Below are positions 25,892 to 35,128 of a stretch of DNA of 64,000 bases, piece by piece. Every line of letters begins with the position of its first letter. The first letter of the stretch is position 1. The stretch is from positions 4,402,001 through 4,466,000 of the forward strand of contig OY781040.1 in assembly GCA_963676095.1 (NCBI GenBank), given 5' to 3'. Both the position numbers and the translations under genes were made by a program. Origin of the DNA: G963676095 sp963676095. GTDB taxonomy: Bacteria > Bacteroidota > Bacteroidia > Bacteroidales > Prolixibacteraceae. The notes beneath the pieces are model-generated. The model saw nothing but the letters and a program-made list of their open reading frames with translations, was not told where the DNA came from and ran no database searches.

Positions 25892-28800
25892 ATGACAGGA
25901 AGACTTCAACTTATAGAGCAAAAATTAATCGCAATTGACCCAGCTGGATTCCAAAATCTATGTGATGCTTATTTGATTCTGCGAGAGAATGAATACTCTA
26001 GCCTGAATAGAACAGGAAGTCAGTTAGGTAAACAGAAAACGGTGCTTGGTACTCCTGATAGTTTTGTGAGACTAGAGGATAATAAATTAGCATACATAGA
26101 ATACACGACACAGGCAGATTCTAAAGTTTCTAAAATTATAGATGACATTGATAAATGCTTAGATGAATCAAAAACAGGAGTATCTCCTGAAAAATTGTAT
26201 CAAATAATAGTATGTTTTAATTCCAGATTAACAATCGAGGAAGAAATTGAAATCCAGAAATATGCAGAATCAAAAAGTAAAAGGATTGAACTTATTGGCA
26301 TTGATACATTAGCACTAGAAATTTTGTCTAAATATGTTTTATTATCAAGAGATTTCTTAGGAATCCCAATTGATACTGGACAGATTCTTCCTTTTGACAA
26401 ATTTATTGCTGAATATAATAACAAAGCAAATCAATTATCCACGCCACTTGATAATGAATTTTTACATCGAAACAATGAACTTCAAGAAATATTAAATTAT
26501 TTGGAAAAAGGTGACTTGTTATTGTTATCAGGAGCTCCTGGGGTTGGGAAAACAAAAATTGGAATAAAAGCTATTAATGAATTTATTGAGAAGAATTCAA
26601 CTTATACATCTTTTGCTATTGCAAAAAAAGACGTAGACATCTTTGAAGATTTGAAAATTCAATTAAGTGTTGACAAGGATTATATTTTATTAATAGATGA
26701 TGCTAACAGACAACTTTCTAATTTGACACAAATCTTGGGTGTATTTAAAGAGGAAAGAAAAGGAAGGATTAAAATTATAATTACAGTTAGAAATTATGCT
26801 CTTAATGATATTTATAAATTGACTAATGACCTTGATAACCATATTATTGATATCAAGAAATTTACAGATGAAGAAATAACACAAATAATTGCAAGTGATT
26901 CGTTTAAAATTCTCAATAATAAGTATCAAAAGAAAATAGTTGAAATTAGCGATGGTAATGCAAGACTAGCTGTAATGGCAGCTAGGTTAGCAAATGAAAA
27001 ACAAACAGAATTTTTGTGGGGTGATGTTTCTGATTTATTTGATTCTTATTTCGATAAGTTTATTTCTGATTTTGACTTATTCCAAAACAAGACAATATTA
27101 AAAGTTTTAGGCATTATTTCCTTTTGTTTTACAATCAATAGAAATGATAAAGCATTCATCGAATCATTATTAAAACTTTTCGAAATTGACTACTATGATT
27201 TTAATGAGGCAATTGAGGAGTTACATAAAAGAGAATTAATCGAAGTACAATACAACCATGCACGTATTTCAGAACAGGTAATGGCAACCTATTTTTTCTA
27301 TAAAGTTTTTATCAAAGAGAATATTTTATCATTTAGTATATTACTGAATAATTTTTTCACGGATTGGAAGTCTCGGTTTAAAGATTCAATAATTCCTGCA
27401 AACAACTCATTCGGATATGATAATGTAATTACAAAGATAGAACATGACCTTTCTGTTTATTTGCAGTCGATATCGGAAAATGAAGAAGCGGTAATTAATT
27501 TTCTTGACTTATTCTGGTTTTATAAACCAGAGGATACAATAGCATATTTTTACAATAAAACTTCTAAATTACCAGAACCTGAATCTCCTGTTTATTTAAC
27601 ACATTATGACACTAATGATTTTGTTTATGAAAGGGAACAAACAATTGATTTTGTTTCAAGATTTTTTAACCATTTAACAGAATGGTTTAAACCATCAATT
27701 GAATTAGCGTTTGAGTATATCAGGAAAAAACCAGAACACCTTCCTGAATTTATTAGGAGAATCCGAGAAAACTTGATGTTTGATGAACCAGACGAAAGAC
27801 TCGGTTTCAAACGGCAGGTTGATTTTATAGATATTTTAATAGAAAATTTCAATAACAATAAGCCACATTATATTCCTGCCTTTTTTGCACTTGCAAAAAC
27901 ATTTTTAGCACATTCTTTTAGTGTAACACATGGAGGAAGAAAGCACACATTTTCATGGTATAATTATCCATTGCCTTTTTATGAGGTCACGAAGAAACTA
28001 AGAACCAAAATATGGGAAACACTTTTTGAAAGCTATGAAACCTTTCCTAATGAAGTGTTTGATGTAATTAAGGATTTTAAACCAACTCATCATGATTTAG
28101 TTCCTGAGATAATGGATTATGATTTGAGTCTGTTGATACCATTTATTTCTGACAAGTTATCACCTAATATTTTCAAACATGCTTATTTTGTGCATGACAT
28201 GATTTATTGGAATGACAGGGAAGAAAAAATCACTAATAGGTCTTATCGGGATTTAAAGCAAAAGTTTCTTACTGAAGAGTATTCCATGTTTTGCAAATTA
28301 GACTGGAATAAGTTAAGAGATAAAAACGATTTCGAATTTGATAATTGGAAAGAATATGACAATCTAAAATCTGAGGAGATTAGAAAAAATTTTGTCTTTA
28401 AAGATGAATCGGAATTTGATAAACTATTAAAAACCATTAGCAACATTCAATCTGTAAAAGAGAACAACCATTTTTCAGCTAGTCAATCCATAGATATTGT
28501 TGTTGAAGAAAATTTTATACAAAATCCAGAAATTGGATTTAAACTTCTGAAAACAATATTGAATAATTATCCGTCAGGTTTACATTTACTGTATAGGTCA
28601 TTTAAAACAATCACAAATGAATCAGAAGAATGGTGTTTAAGACTTTGGAACGAACTTGAACAATGGAAAAATGAAAATTCACTTTTTTGGCGTATAAACT
28701 TTTTCAACTATCTACCTGATTCTTATATTAATGAAAACTATTGTACAAAGCTATTTGCTACAATTCAAAGTATTGATAGATATGCTTATTTGTATTTAGA

Positions 28801-29644
28801 GTTATATCCAAAGTTCGACCTAATTGATAAACATATTTCAAAGAATATTTTAGAAACGGTTGCTGATAAAATAGATGAATTAAATATCACCATTGCATAT
28901 TCAGACGATGTGTTTGAAAAAAACATAGACCTTTTTGAAAATGATTATGAGTTAATAAAGCGTTCATATTTTCAGCAATACAATACTAATCATTCGCAAA
29001 TTTTTGATTTTAAAGGAAACGGATTTGCAAAAATATTTGAGACTTATCCTGAATTTTTAAAAGATTTTGTTTCAAAATACTACACAGACCATTCGTTGAG
29101 CAACAGAGATACCAGATTAAAGCTCAATTTCCTTTGGAATAATAATTTAAATTTTGAAATTGTTGAAGAGTCAATAGATATAGTTATTGAAAGAAATCCC
29201 TATTTCGGAATTGGAGACCATTCGATTAATATTTTCTTTAATGAACTAAATGGCGAGCAATTAATTAATGCAAAGGAATTTATTAAACAATATCTTGCAA
29301 AAAATAATAATGATTATCGGAAGGTAAACCTAATGTTTGATGGCGTAAGACATTGTTTGAATGCCGTTTTTGAGGAACTATTTCTTTATTTTTTAGAAAT
29401 AAATTCACAACCTGAGACATTTCAGAAAATAGATTGGGTTGGTAATGTTGGAGTTCAGGTTGGCGAAGTAAATTTTGGAGAATTGTATGTAAAAAGATGG
29501 GAGAATATATTGGAGATGGTAAAAAAATCAAATAACACTTTAGCAATGATTCCAATTAAAGCATTCCTGAAAAAGAAAATAACAGAACATCACAAAAGAG
29601 CTGAACATGAAAGAGAAATGAAATTTTTAAGACCTGATTGGTAA
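25892..29644 (+). CDS. nuclease-like/STAND NTPase, candidate phage-defence protein
   Basis: This 1250-residue cytoplasmic protein is the first cassette cargo. The N-terminal 150 residues look like a PD-(D/E)xK-type nuclease domain (IEYTTQADSKVSKI and YQIIVCFNSR fit a beta-alpha-beta core, but the acidic pair is not certain). A P-loop NTPase of the STAND type follows, with Walker A GAPGVGKT at about 213-220 and Walker B YILLIDDAN at about 264-272. The remaining 850 residues are helical, AT-rich in codon use and without recognised repeats, likely a sensor region. This nuclease-STAND-sensor order is that of Avs-like antiviral ATPases. I chose the ATG at 25892; the frame extends 48 bases upstream without a clear start. 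Confidence 0.7.
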   Translation: MTGRLQLIEQKLIAIDPAGFQNLCDAYLILRENEYSSLNRTGSQLGKQKTVLGTPDSFVRLEDNKLAYIEYTTQADSKVSKIIDDIDKCLDESKTGVSPEKLYQIIVCFNSRLTIEEEIEIQKYAESKSKRIELIGIDTLALEILSKYVLLSRDFLGIPIDTGQILPFDKFIAEYNNKANQLSTPLDNEFLHRNNELQEILNYLEKGDLLLLSGAPGVGKTKIGIKAINEFIEKNSTYTSFAIAKKDVDIFEDLKIQLSVDKDYILLIDDANRQLSNLTQILGVFKEERKGRIKIIITVRNYALNDIYKLTNDLDNHIIDIKKFTDEEITQIIASDSFKILNNKYQKKIVEISDGNARLAVMAARLANEKQTEFLWGDVSDLFDSYFDKFISDFDLFQNKTILKVLGIISFCFTINRNDKAFIESLLKLFEIDYYDFNEAIEELHKRELIEVQYNHARISEQVMATYFFYKVFIKENILSFSILLNNFFTDWKSRFKDSIIPANNSFGYDNVITKIEHDLSVYLQSISENEEAVINFLDLFWFYKPEDTIAYFYNKTSKLPEPESPVYLTHYDTNDFVYEREQTIDFVSRFFNHLTEWFKPSIELAFEYIRKKPEHLPEFIRRIRENLMFDEPDERLGFKRQVDFIDILIENFNNNKPHYIPAFFALAKTFLAHSFSVTHGGRKHTFSWYNYPLPFYEVTKKLRTKIWETLFESYETFPNEVFDVIKDFKPTHHDLVPEIMDYDLSLLIPFISDKLSPNIFKHAYFVHDMIYWNDREEKITNRSYRDLKQKFLTEEYSMFCKLDWNKLRDKNDFEFDNWKEYDNLKSEEIRKNFVFKDESEFDKLLKTISNIQSVKENNHFSASQSIDIVVEENFIQNPEIGFKLLKTILNNYPSGLHLLYRSFKTITNESEEWCLRLWNELEQWKNENSLFWRINFFNYLPDSYINENYCTKLFATIQSIDRYAYLYLELYPKFDLIDKHISKNILETVADKIDELNITIAYSDDVFEKNIDLFENDYELIKRSYFQQYNTNHSQIFDFKGNGFAKIFETYPEFLKDFVSKYYTDHSLSNRDTRLKLNFLWNNNLNFEIVEESIDIVIERNPYFGIGDHSINIFFNELNGEQLINAKEFIKQYLAKNNNDYRKVNLMFDGVRHCLNAVFEELFLYFLEINSQPETFQKIDWVGNVGVQVGEVNFGELYVKRWENILEMVKKSNNTLAMIPIKAFLKKKITEHHKRAEHEREMKFLRPDW

Positions 29645-29757
29645 CCATCGCATCACAACCATACACATTGCCAAGTCGCTCTAAAAGCTGACGCACAGAC
29701 CAAAACTTGTCAAAGAGTATGGCTGCCCCAACGCACAGAAAGACAGATGATAATAAA

Positions 29758-29893
29758 GCACGAAAACACAACACGCGGTATAAAACATTGGGGTTTAGGT
29801 GGTTACACAAACTGCATCTCTCGCATCAAAGTTAGTTGTACCTTGATAGTGAAGTGCTCCGTGCTCCCCAGCGATTTCATACCGCCATCCGTT
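29758..29893 (+). other. attC-like site 1 (after the STAND unit)
   Basis: GCACGAAAACACAAC (29758-29772) is the reverse complement, with one change and one inserted A, of the unit start GTTGTGTTTCATGC at 25753-25766. It is followed by an imperfect palindrome with arms GCGGTAT (29775) and ATACCGC (29879), inner arms GGGG/CCCC, and a terminal GTT (29891-29893) that opens the next unit. This is the R''-body-R' layout of integron attC sites. Confidence 0.65.
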
Positions 29894-29929
29894 AGCTGTT
29901 ATTGTAAAACCGCCGAAACTTGGATAAAG

Positions 29930-31690
29930 ATGTCATTCAAAAAATTAAGTAGGTTATCAATTATACTTTTTGTGCTTTTTCTTTTTTCTAAGACTGAAGC
30001 ACAGATAGATAGTAGTTTCAGTATTACCAAGAGACTCATACAATCATCTGACGAATTTTTAATTAAGAATTTACAGCAAAACAAAAACATAGTTGGTATA
30101 AGTGTTGCAATCATCGTAAATGATTCAATGATTTGGTCAAATGGATTTGGATACGCAGACAAAATGAACAAAGTGCCGATGACAGCCAATACGGTTGTCA
30201 ATATAGGCTCAATAACCAAAACATTTACTTCGTTAAGCGTGATGCAGCTTCAGCAAAAAGGATTATTAAATATAAACAATTCATTAAACAACTACCTGAC
30301 TGATTTCAGACCTAAAACAAAAAACATCGACATAAAAAATATTACGGTAAAATCTGTTCTCACCCACTCATCGGGTATTCAACCCGACATCTGGAAGAAT
30401 TCAGATTTGGAATCTGGAAAGTACACCGACGTATTAGGTTATATCAATGATACTTATATTACCTATCCGCCAGGTATGGCAGGCTTATATTCAAATGCAG
30501 GTTATAATATTTTAGGAAGTTTGGTGAAAGCGGTAAGTAAACAGGATTATGCGGCCTACGTCCATCAAAATATTTTTGCTCCGCTTGGAATGAGCCAATC
30601 TGGATTTGCAATGGATAGTTTAAAATATCGTTCGAAAATCTATCTAGGTGGAAATGAAATGAAAGAATATGAATTGCGGGATATTGCATCTGGCGGAATT
30701 TATACCAACATAAACGACTTTTCCAAATATGCAATTAACCTGATGAAAGCATATAACGGAGAAAGTTCTTCGATAATCGATTCCTCAACTATTCGTGAAA
30801 TGTTTTCACTGCAAAACCAAAATGTGCCTATTGAAAGTAATAAAAAAGGCTTAGGCTGGTTTATGTTTAAAAATGATTCCAATTTTGCTATGTATCACGC
30901 AGGAAGTGCCGGATTTGCACAAGCAAAACTGCTATTAATTCCCAAAAGCAAATTTGCGTTAATTGTAATGACAAACTCAGCAGAAGGTGGTTCAATTGCA
31001 GAAGAATTTTGTTTCAGTTTCTTGAAAAAGTACCAATTGAGTATTAGCGACCTATTTCCTGCTCCCATAACAGGAAAAATTCATAGTTCTTCAACTCCAA
31101 TCAAATTATCCCAACACAGTTTGAAAAGGCATTTAGGTAATTATGCTCAAGCAGAAGGTTATATAAAAGTCATTTTAGAAAAAGACCGTCTCAAACTTAT
31201 TGATGGGGAAAGACAATATTTTCTCTCTCCTTTAACCAGGGATGAATTTCTGCCTATTGAAATATTTCCAAATGATAGCTTAGTGGAAAGAAGCAACAAA
31301 AGATTTATTTTTAAGAAAGTTAATACCGAAAAGTTTTTATTCCAAAGAATTGGCAATCGTGAGTACGAATCTGGACTAAAACTCAAAAACGTTAATCGTT
31401 CTGTGTGGGAGAATGTAACAGGAAAATACAAGCATTTCGGATATCAAATGCTAATTGGGGATACAAAATTCAAAGAAATTGAAATTTATATATCAGAAGA
31501 CAAAGTTTTGATGATGAAGCTTACAACATTTGGTAGTGTCAGGTCTATACCTTTACGTGTAATAGCACCTAATTACGCTGTCACGTGTGGAATAAATGCG
31601 GGTTTTGGAGGATTTAGTATTAGCTTCTCTGAAAAAGATAAGCAACAAGTGGTTGACTTTGCGGGTTTGACATTTAGAAAGGACAGATGA
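29930..31690 (+). CDS. secreted serine beta-lactamase-family hydrolase
   Basis: This 586-residue protein has a signal peptide (LSIILFVLFLFSKTEAQ) and a beta-lactamase/penicillin-binding fold. The SxxK motif is SITK in GSITKTF (near residue 94), the second motif YSN lies in LYSNAGYN (near 187), and an HAGSAGF segment (near 325) takes the place of the KTG triad. This is the class C/esterase-like group that hydrolyses peptides or esters rather than a proven antibiotic-resistance enzyme. A further C-terminal beta domain (about 380-586) follows. The frame is open upstream through the attC-like site, but the ATG at 29930 gives the signal peptide. It is the cargo of the second cassette unit. Confidence 0.8.
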   Translation: MSFKKLSRLSIILFVLFLFSKTEAQIDSSFSITKRLIQSSDEFLIKNLQQNKNIVGISVAIIVNDSMIWSNGFGYADKMNKVPMTANTVVNIGSITKTFTSLSVMQLQQKGLLNINNSLNNYLTDFRPKTKNIDIKNITVKSVLTHSSGIQPDIWKNSDLESGKYTDVLGYINDTYITYPPGMAGLYSNAGYNILGSLVKAVSKQDYAAYVHQNIFAPLGMSQSGFAMDSLKYRSKIYLGGNEMKEYELRDIASGGIYTNINDFSKYAINLMKAYNGESSSIIDSSTIREMFSLQNQNVPIESNKKGLGWFMFKNDSNFAMYHAGSAGFAQAKLLLIPKSKFALIVMTNSAEGGSIAEEFCFSFLKKYQLSISDLFPAPITGKIHSSSTPIKLSQHSLKRHLGNYAQAEGYIKVILEKDRLKLIDGERQYFLSPLTRDEFLPIEIFPNDSLVERSNKRFIFKKVNTEKFLFQRIGNREYESGLKLKNVNRSVWENVTGKYKHFGYQMLIGDTKFKEIEIYISEDKVLMMKLTTFGSVRSIPLRVIAPNYAVTCGINAGFGGFSISFSEKDKQQVVDFAGLTFRKDR

Positions 31691-31696
31691 AACAAC

Positions 31697-31760
31697 AACA
31701 GCTAATAATTAGCCTCCAATAAAGCGTTGCTTGCATACGCTTTAGATTGGAGGCAGTGTT
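31697..31760 (+). other. attC-like site 2
   Basis: AACAGCTAAT (31697-31706) is the complement, at 9 of 10 positions, of this unit's start GTTAGCTGTT (29891-29900). The body is a hairpin with arms GCCTCCAAT/ATTGGAGGC and AAAGCGT/ACGCTTT, and it ends in GTT (31758-31760). The same body occurs at 34797-34847 and 54899-54949, each time directly before an IS91-like unit. Confidence 0.65.
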
Positions 31761-32039
31761 GAACTAAACATGATTTTTTATGTAACCGCCTTTTGGTCAG
31801 TATTCTGACAGTAGTGTTTTCAATCGGTTTCAGGGTTCCCTATCCAGCCGGTTTTTACCATTTGTTTTTACATCCTGAAGATCTGGCTTATGGTCGAAAA
31901 TTCCGTTTTCCTTCAAAAACATTCCGGGTTTTATCCTTTTTTGAAAGGAACATGCCATTTGAACCGGTAAGTATTGTTTTCCGGGCATACCATTCCCGTT
32001 TACGCCCGGGCGCATCAGTTTAAGATTCCGGAAAATGAA

Positions 32040-33242
32040 TCATTGGCACATTCCTGTCAAAGCATTTACAGGCGGTGCCCGTTGCCCGGGCCAGGATTCC
32101 AGCAATTGAAGCACCCCGCCACAATCTTTACACCTGAGCAGGGAGTGCTGGCCAAAACGCAGTTCCAGAACCTGAGCCCGCGAAAGCGGTGCAGGGGGTA
32201 GCTGTTCCAGCCCAAGGCTTTGGCGTATTGCTTTCAGATTTTGTTTTTTGCTCCGCGAGGCCAGGAATCCCAGGTGGCGGATACGCCGGAAATAAGGGGG
32301 CACAATGTGGTCCAGGAAACGTTTGAGGAACTCTGTTCCGCTAATGGTTTCGGTTTTCTTTTGGTACCCGTTTTCGCGATCGCACCAGCTAAAGGTAACA
32401 TGGGTATCGGTTACTTTCATGATCCGCGCATTGGAGATGGCCACCCGGTGGGTGTACCTGCCCAGGTATTCGACCACACTTTCCGCGGATCCGAAAGCCT
32501 GTTTGGCATAGACCACCCAGGGCTTTTTAATCAAATCACGGGGCACATACTTGCGGATTTTGCCCTCTTTTTTCAGTGTTCTGAGTTTCTTTGCGAACTT
32601 GGCGCTGAACATTGCAGACATTTGTTTGACATCGAACAGGAAGCCGCCGTTCTGTTTGGTGCTTTTCCATTTTCCGTTTTTATCCATTCCCCCGGACGGT
32701 ACAATCAAATGCACATGGGGGTGGAACCGGAGCTGTTGGTCCCAGGTGTGGAGAATGGCAATGGCACCCGGACGGGCCCCCATGAGTTTGGGGTCACGGG
32801 CAAACAGGCACAGGGTTTCCCACGATTTTTCCAGCAGCAGGTTGTACATCACTAGGCGGTTGAAACGGAACAGCTCCAGCAGGTTGTGCGGGACGGTAAA
32901 CACCACATGAAAGTATTTTAGCGGCAGCAATTCCTGTTTGCGGGCTTCCACCCACAATTCTTTATCGATGCCCTGGCAACGGGGGCAATGACGGTTGCGG
33001 CAACTGTGCAGCACGTAATGTACCGATCCGCAATCGTTGCAGACCATGGCCGAACCACCCATTCCGGGGGTACGGCAAGCTGCCAGAGCCCGGAGTACCT
33101 TTAGCTGGTCGGAGGAAACGCCCCTGTCTTTCAGCAACGCGGGCAGGAATTGCCGGATAACCCCGCCCAGGGAGTTATCGGGTGGCACCGCCGTATAGCT
33201 TTTCCATGGGGGCAAAACCGGCCTTGGGGTCCGAACGGGCAA
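32040..33242 (-). CDS. IS91-family (Y2/HUH) transposase, copy 1
   Basis: This 400-residue rolling-circle transposase has an N-terminal zinc-binding domain (CNDCGSVHYVLHSCRNRHCPRCQ, about residues 70-92) followed by the HUH nickase core. The HUH motif is HPHVHLIV (about 185), and the IS801/IS1294-type catalytic region continues with GRYTHRVAISNARI. It nicks one strand and transposes by rolling circle. The reading frame begins inside the 3' end of the recombinase gene (68-bp overlap); the true start may be one of several downstream codons. It differs from copy 2 at only a few residues. Confidence 0.88.
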   Translation of the reverse strand: MPVRTPRPVLPPWKSYTAVPPDNSLGGVIRQFLPALLKDRGVSSDQLKVLRALAACRTPGMGGSAMVCNDCGSVHYVLHSCRNRHCPRCQGIDKELWVEARKQELLPLKYFHVVFTVPHNLLELFRFNRLVMYNLLLEKSWETLCLFARDPKLMGARPGAIAILHTWDQQLRFHPHVHLIVPSGGMDKNGKWKSTKQNGGFLFDVKQMSAMFSAKFAKKLRTLKKEGKIRKYVPRDLIKKPWVVYAKQAFGSAESVVEYLGRYTHRVAISNARIMKVTDTHVTFSWCDRENGYQKKTETISGTEFLKRFLDHIVPPYFRRIRHLGFLASRSKKQNLKAIRQSLGLEQLPPAPLSRAQVLELRFGQHSLLRCKDCGGVLQLLESWPGQRAPPVNALTGMCQ

Positions 33243-34068
33243 TGTGCAGGTACATCATGGTAGTGACGATATCGGCATGGCCCAGTTGGTTTTTTACGCT
33301 CACGATATCGAGTCCCATCTCCAGCAGGTGCGTGGCATAACTGTGGCGCAAGGTATGGATACAGGCAGCTTTGCGGATGCCAGTCTTTTGCATGCACGAA
33401 CGAAAAGCATGGCGTATCCCTTCGTGACTGATCTGCTCCCCCCTGACCTTGCCGTTGAAAAGCCATGTTTGCGGGTTGGAAGCTTCCAGGTACTGTTTTA
33501 TTCCTTTAATGGAGAGCGGGGAAACAGGCACGTAACGGTCTTTTTTGTATTTGCTTTGGCGGACATGTACCTGCCGACGGTCAAAATCGATATCGGTTAT
33601 TTTCAGGTTTATTACCTCTGAGATGCGAAGCCCGCAGTCGTAAGTAACGGCAAACAGCGCCCGGTGCTTTAATAGTTTGGGCGTTTTCAGGATGAGTTTG
33701 ATTTCGGGTTGGGAAAAGACTACAGGCAATGCCTTACTGCCGGATATAGCAGGCAGTGCCAGATACAGTTTCTCGTTTTTGAACATCGAAAACAGGGTGC
33801 GCAGCCCGTACACCAGGTGTTTGAAAGAGCTCATGCTCGGCTTTTCATTTTGGCGGAGATGGAAAAGGTATTCTTCCATCTGGTCGATGGATAAATCCAG
33901 TGGCGAACATCCGAAATGGAGCACCATTTTTGATATTTGCATCAGGTAGTTTCGCGTGCATGATCCGGATTTACCGGCAATGGTGTACTTGCGAAGGAAC
34001 TTTTCGCTGATGGTTTTAAACTCGGGAACAGCCTGGCAGGCCTGCTCCAGGTAAGATTTTCTGCTCAT
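33175..34068 (-). CDS. tyrosine recombinase of the IS91-like unit, copy 1
   Basis: This 297-residue XerC/D-like recombinase has an N-terminal SAM-like domain (about 15-90) and a catalytic domain. The visible catalytic residues are R in CGLRISEV (about 152), the lysine in the following beta hairpin, HTLRHSYATHLL (about 240), GHADIVTTMMYLHI with the nucleophilic tyrosine (about 275). It is cotranscribed and overlaps with the HUH transposase, an arrangement known for some Bacteroidota IS91 relatives. It might resolve or insert the circular transposition intermediate. Confidence 0.88.
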   Translation of the reverse strand: MSRKSYLEQACQAVPEFKTISEKFLRKYTIAGKSGSCTRNYLMQISKMVLHFGCSPLDLSIDQMEEYLFHLRQNEKPSMSSFKHLVYGLRTLFSMFKNEKLYLALPAISGSKALPVVFSQPEIKLILKTPKLLKHRALFAVTYDCGLRISEVINLKITDIDFDRRQVHVRQSKYKKDRYVPVSPLSIKGIKQYLEASNPQTWLFNGKVRGEQISHEGIRHAFRSCMQKTGIRKAACIHTLRHSYATHLLEMGLDIVSVKNQLGHADIVTTMMYLHIARSDPKAGFAPMEKLYGGATR

Positions 34069-34159
34069 AATAATTTGTTTTTAAAATTAGGAGCAGCAAA
34101 ATCAACAGATATCACCAACAATTCCTATTTTAGTTGTAAAATAAGCTCCCGCTTAGCGG

Positions 34160-34292
34160 GTTTAGTTCAACAAATTGTATATGGCAGGCGGGGGTTTTAG
34201 CGGTCTGACAAGTCAGACCTTGTGCCCACTTTCCTGCGGGTCTGACACGATTTCTTTCAGAAATCCCGCCCGACCACATACAAGTGACCGTT
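34160..34292 (+). other. attC-like site 3 (right of IS91-like copy 1)
   Basis: The end repeat GTTTAGTTCAAC is followed by a palindrome with outer arms TTGTAT (34175) and ATACAA (34278), then GGCGGG/CCCGCC, and an inner perfect hairpin GGTCTGAC/GTCAGACC. GTT at 34290-34292 opens the next unit (GTTAGCAAAC). Its pairing partner, site 5, shows compensatory substitutions in the inner stem. Confidence 0.65.
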
Positions 34293-34315
34293 AGCAAACA
34301 TTTAAAACAATAAAT

Positions 34316-34777
34316 ATGAAAGTCTGGAACTTAAAAGTAAAAAGTGATTCTCAAGAGATTATTAAAAAATTAAACTCCGCATTTAAGTCCGTTGGCGGGT
34401 TTGTTTTTGATGTAGAAAATGATAACAATAATTCAGCAAAATTTAAAGTTCGTAAACGAATACTTTATGGATTTCAAACTATTCTTCGTAATCATATTAT
34501 TGTAAAAGGAAAGATAATACATACAGATTCTGAAAATGAAACTGACATAGAAATCTCATTTAATCAACACTTCTTAAATACATTGGAAATATATATTTTT
34601 TTGATTCTAGGTTTACTGGCAATAATCTTTGGAGTAATTAGTAACAATGCAACAGGTTACATATTTGGGAGCATATTTTTAATAGTTGAAATTCCAAGTT
34701 TGATTTTTTTACAAAGGCAATTTGCAAGGAATATTCAAGAATACAAGACATTATTTACTAAAATATTAGAATTATAA
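34316..34777 (+). CDS. hypothetical protein with two membrane segments (cassette cargo)
   Basis: I do not recognise this 153-residue protein. The first 85 residues form a soluble alpha/beta domain (LKVKSDSQEIIKKLNSAF, then short strands), followed by two adjacent transmembrane helices at about 92-111 and 115-135 and a short charged tail. It lies alone between two IS91-like units, in an AT-rich unit that starts GTTAGCAAAC and ends GTTTGCTAAT. The layout and size are typical of small orphan cargo of gene cassettes. The ATG at 34316 is the only sensible start. Confidence 0.7.
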   Translation: MKVWNLKVKSDSQEIIKKLNSAFKSVGGFVFDVENDNNNSAKFKVRKRILYGFQTILRNHIIVKGKIIHTDSENETDIEISFNQHFLNTLEIYIFLILGLLAIIFGVISNNATGYIFGSIFLIVEIPSLIFLQRQFARNIQEYKTLFTKILEL

Positions 34778-34786
34778 TAAAAAAAC

Positions 34787-34850
34787 GTTTGCTAATAATT
34801 AGCCTCCAATAAAGCGTTGCTTGCATACGCTTTAGATTGGAGGCAGTGTT
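34787..34850 (+). other. attC-like site 4
   Basis: GTTTGCTAAT (34787-34796) complements the unit start GTTAGCAAAC (34290-34299) at 9 of 10 positions. The palindromic body GCCTCCAAT ... ATTGGAGGC is the same as in sites 2 and 54891-54952, and GTT at 34848-34850 opens IS91-like copy 2. Confidence 0.65.
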
Positions 34851-35128
34851 GAACTAAACATGATTTTTTATGTAACCGCCTTTTGGTCAGTATTCTGACA
34901 GTAGTGTTTTCAATCGGTTTCAGGGTTCCCTATCCAGCCGGTTTTTACCATTTGTTTTTACATCCTGAAGATCTGGCTTATGATCGAAAATTCCGTTACC
35001 CGTCAAAAACATTCTGGGTTTTATCCATTTTTGAAAGGAACATGCCATTTGAACCGGTAAGTTTTGTTTTCCGGGCATAGCATTCCCGTTTACGCCCGGG
35101 CGCATCAGTTTAAGATCCGGAAAATCAA

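Larger units (their letters stand above)
31758..34171. mobile_element. IS91-like unit with tyrosine recombinase, copy 1
   Basis: The unit is bounded by GTTGAACTAAAC (31758-31769) and its exact complement GTTTAGTTCAAC (34160-34171). It encodes, on the minus strand, a tyrosine recombinase and an overlapping Y2/HUH transposase. Non-coding DNA of about 270 bp lies at the left. Its 12-bp ends follow the same rule as the cassettes around it: unit start and unit end are complementary and are followed by an attC-like palindrome. The GTTC at the right end is also the tetranucleotide favoured by IS91 insertion. Copy 2 at 34848-37260 is nearly identical. Confidence 0.75.

Noticed and set aside
29747..29929. 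N-terminal extension of the serine hydrolase
   Set aside because: It translates the attC-like palindrome and would place a signal peptide 60 residues inside the protein.
31793..33621. Plus-strand frames inside the IS91-like units (for example 32220-32855 and 33244-33621)
   Set aside because: They are antisense shadows of the transposase and recombinase genes and are repeated identically in copy 2.
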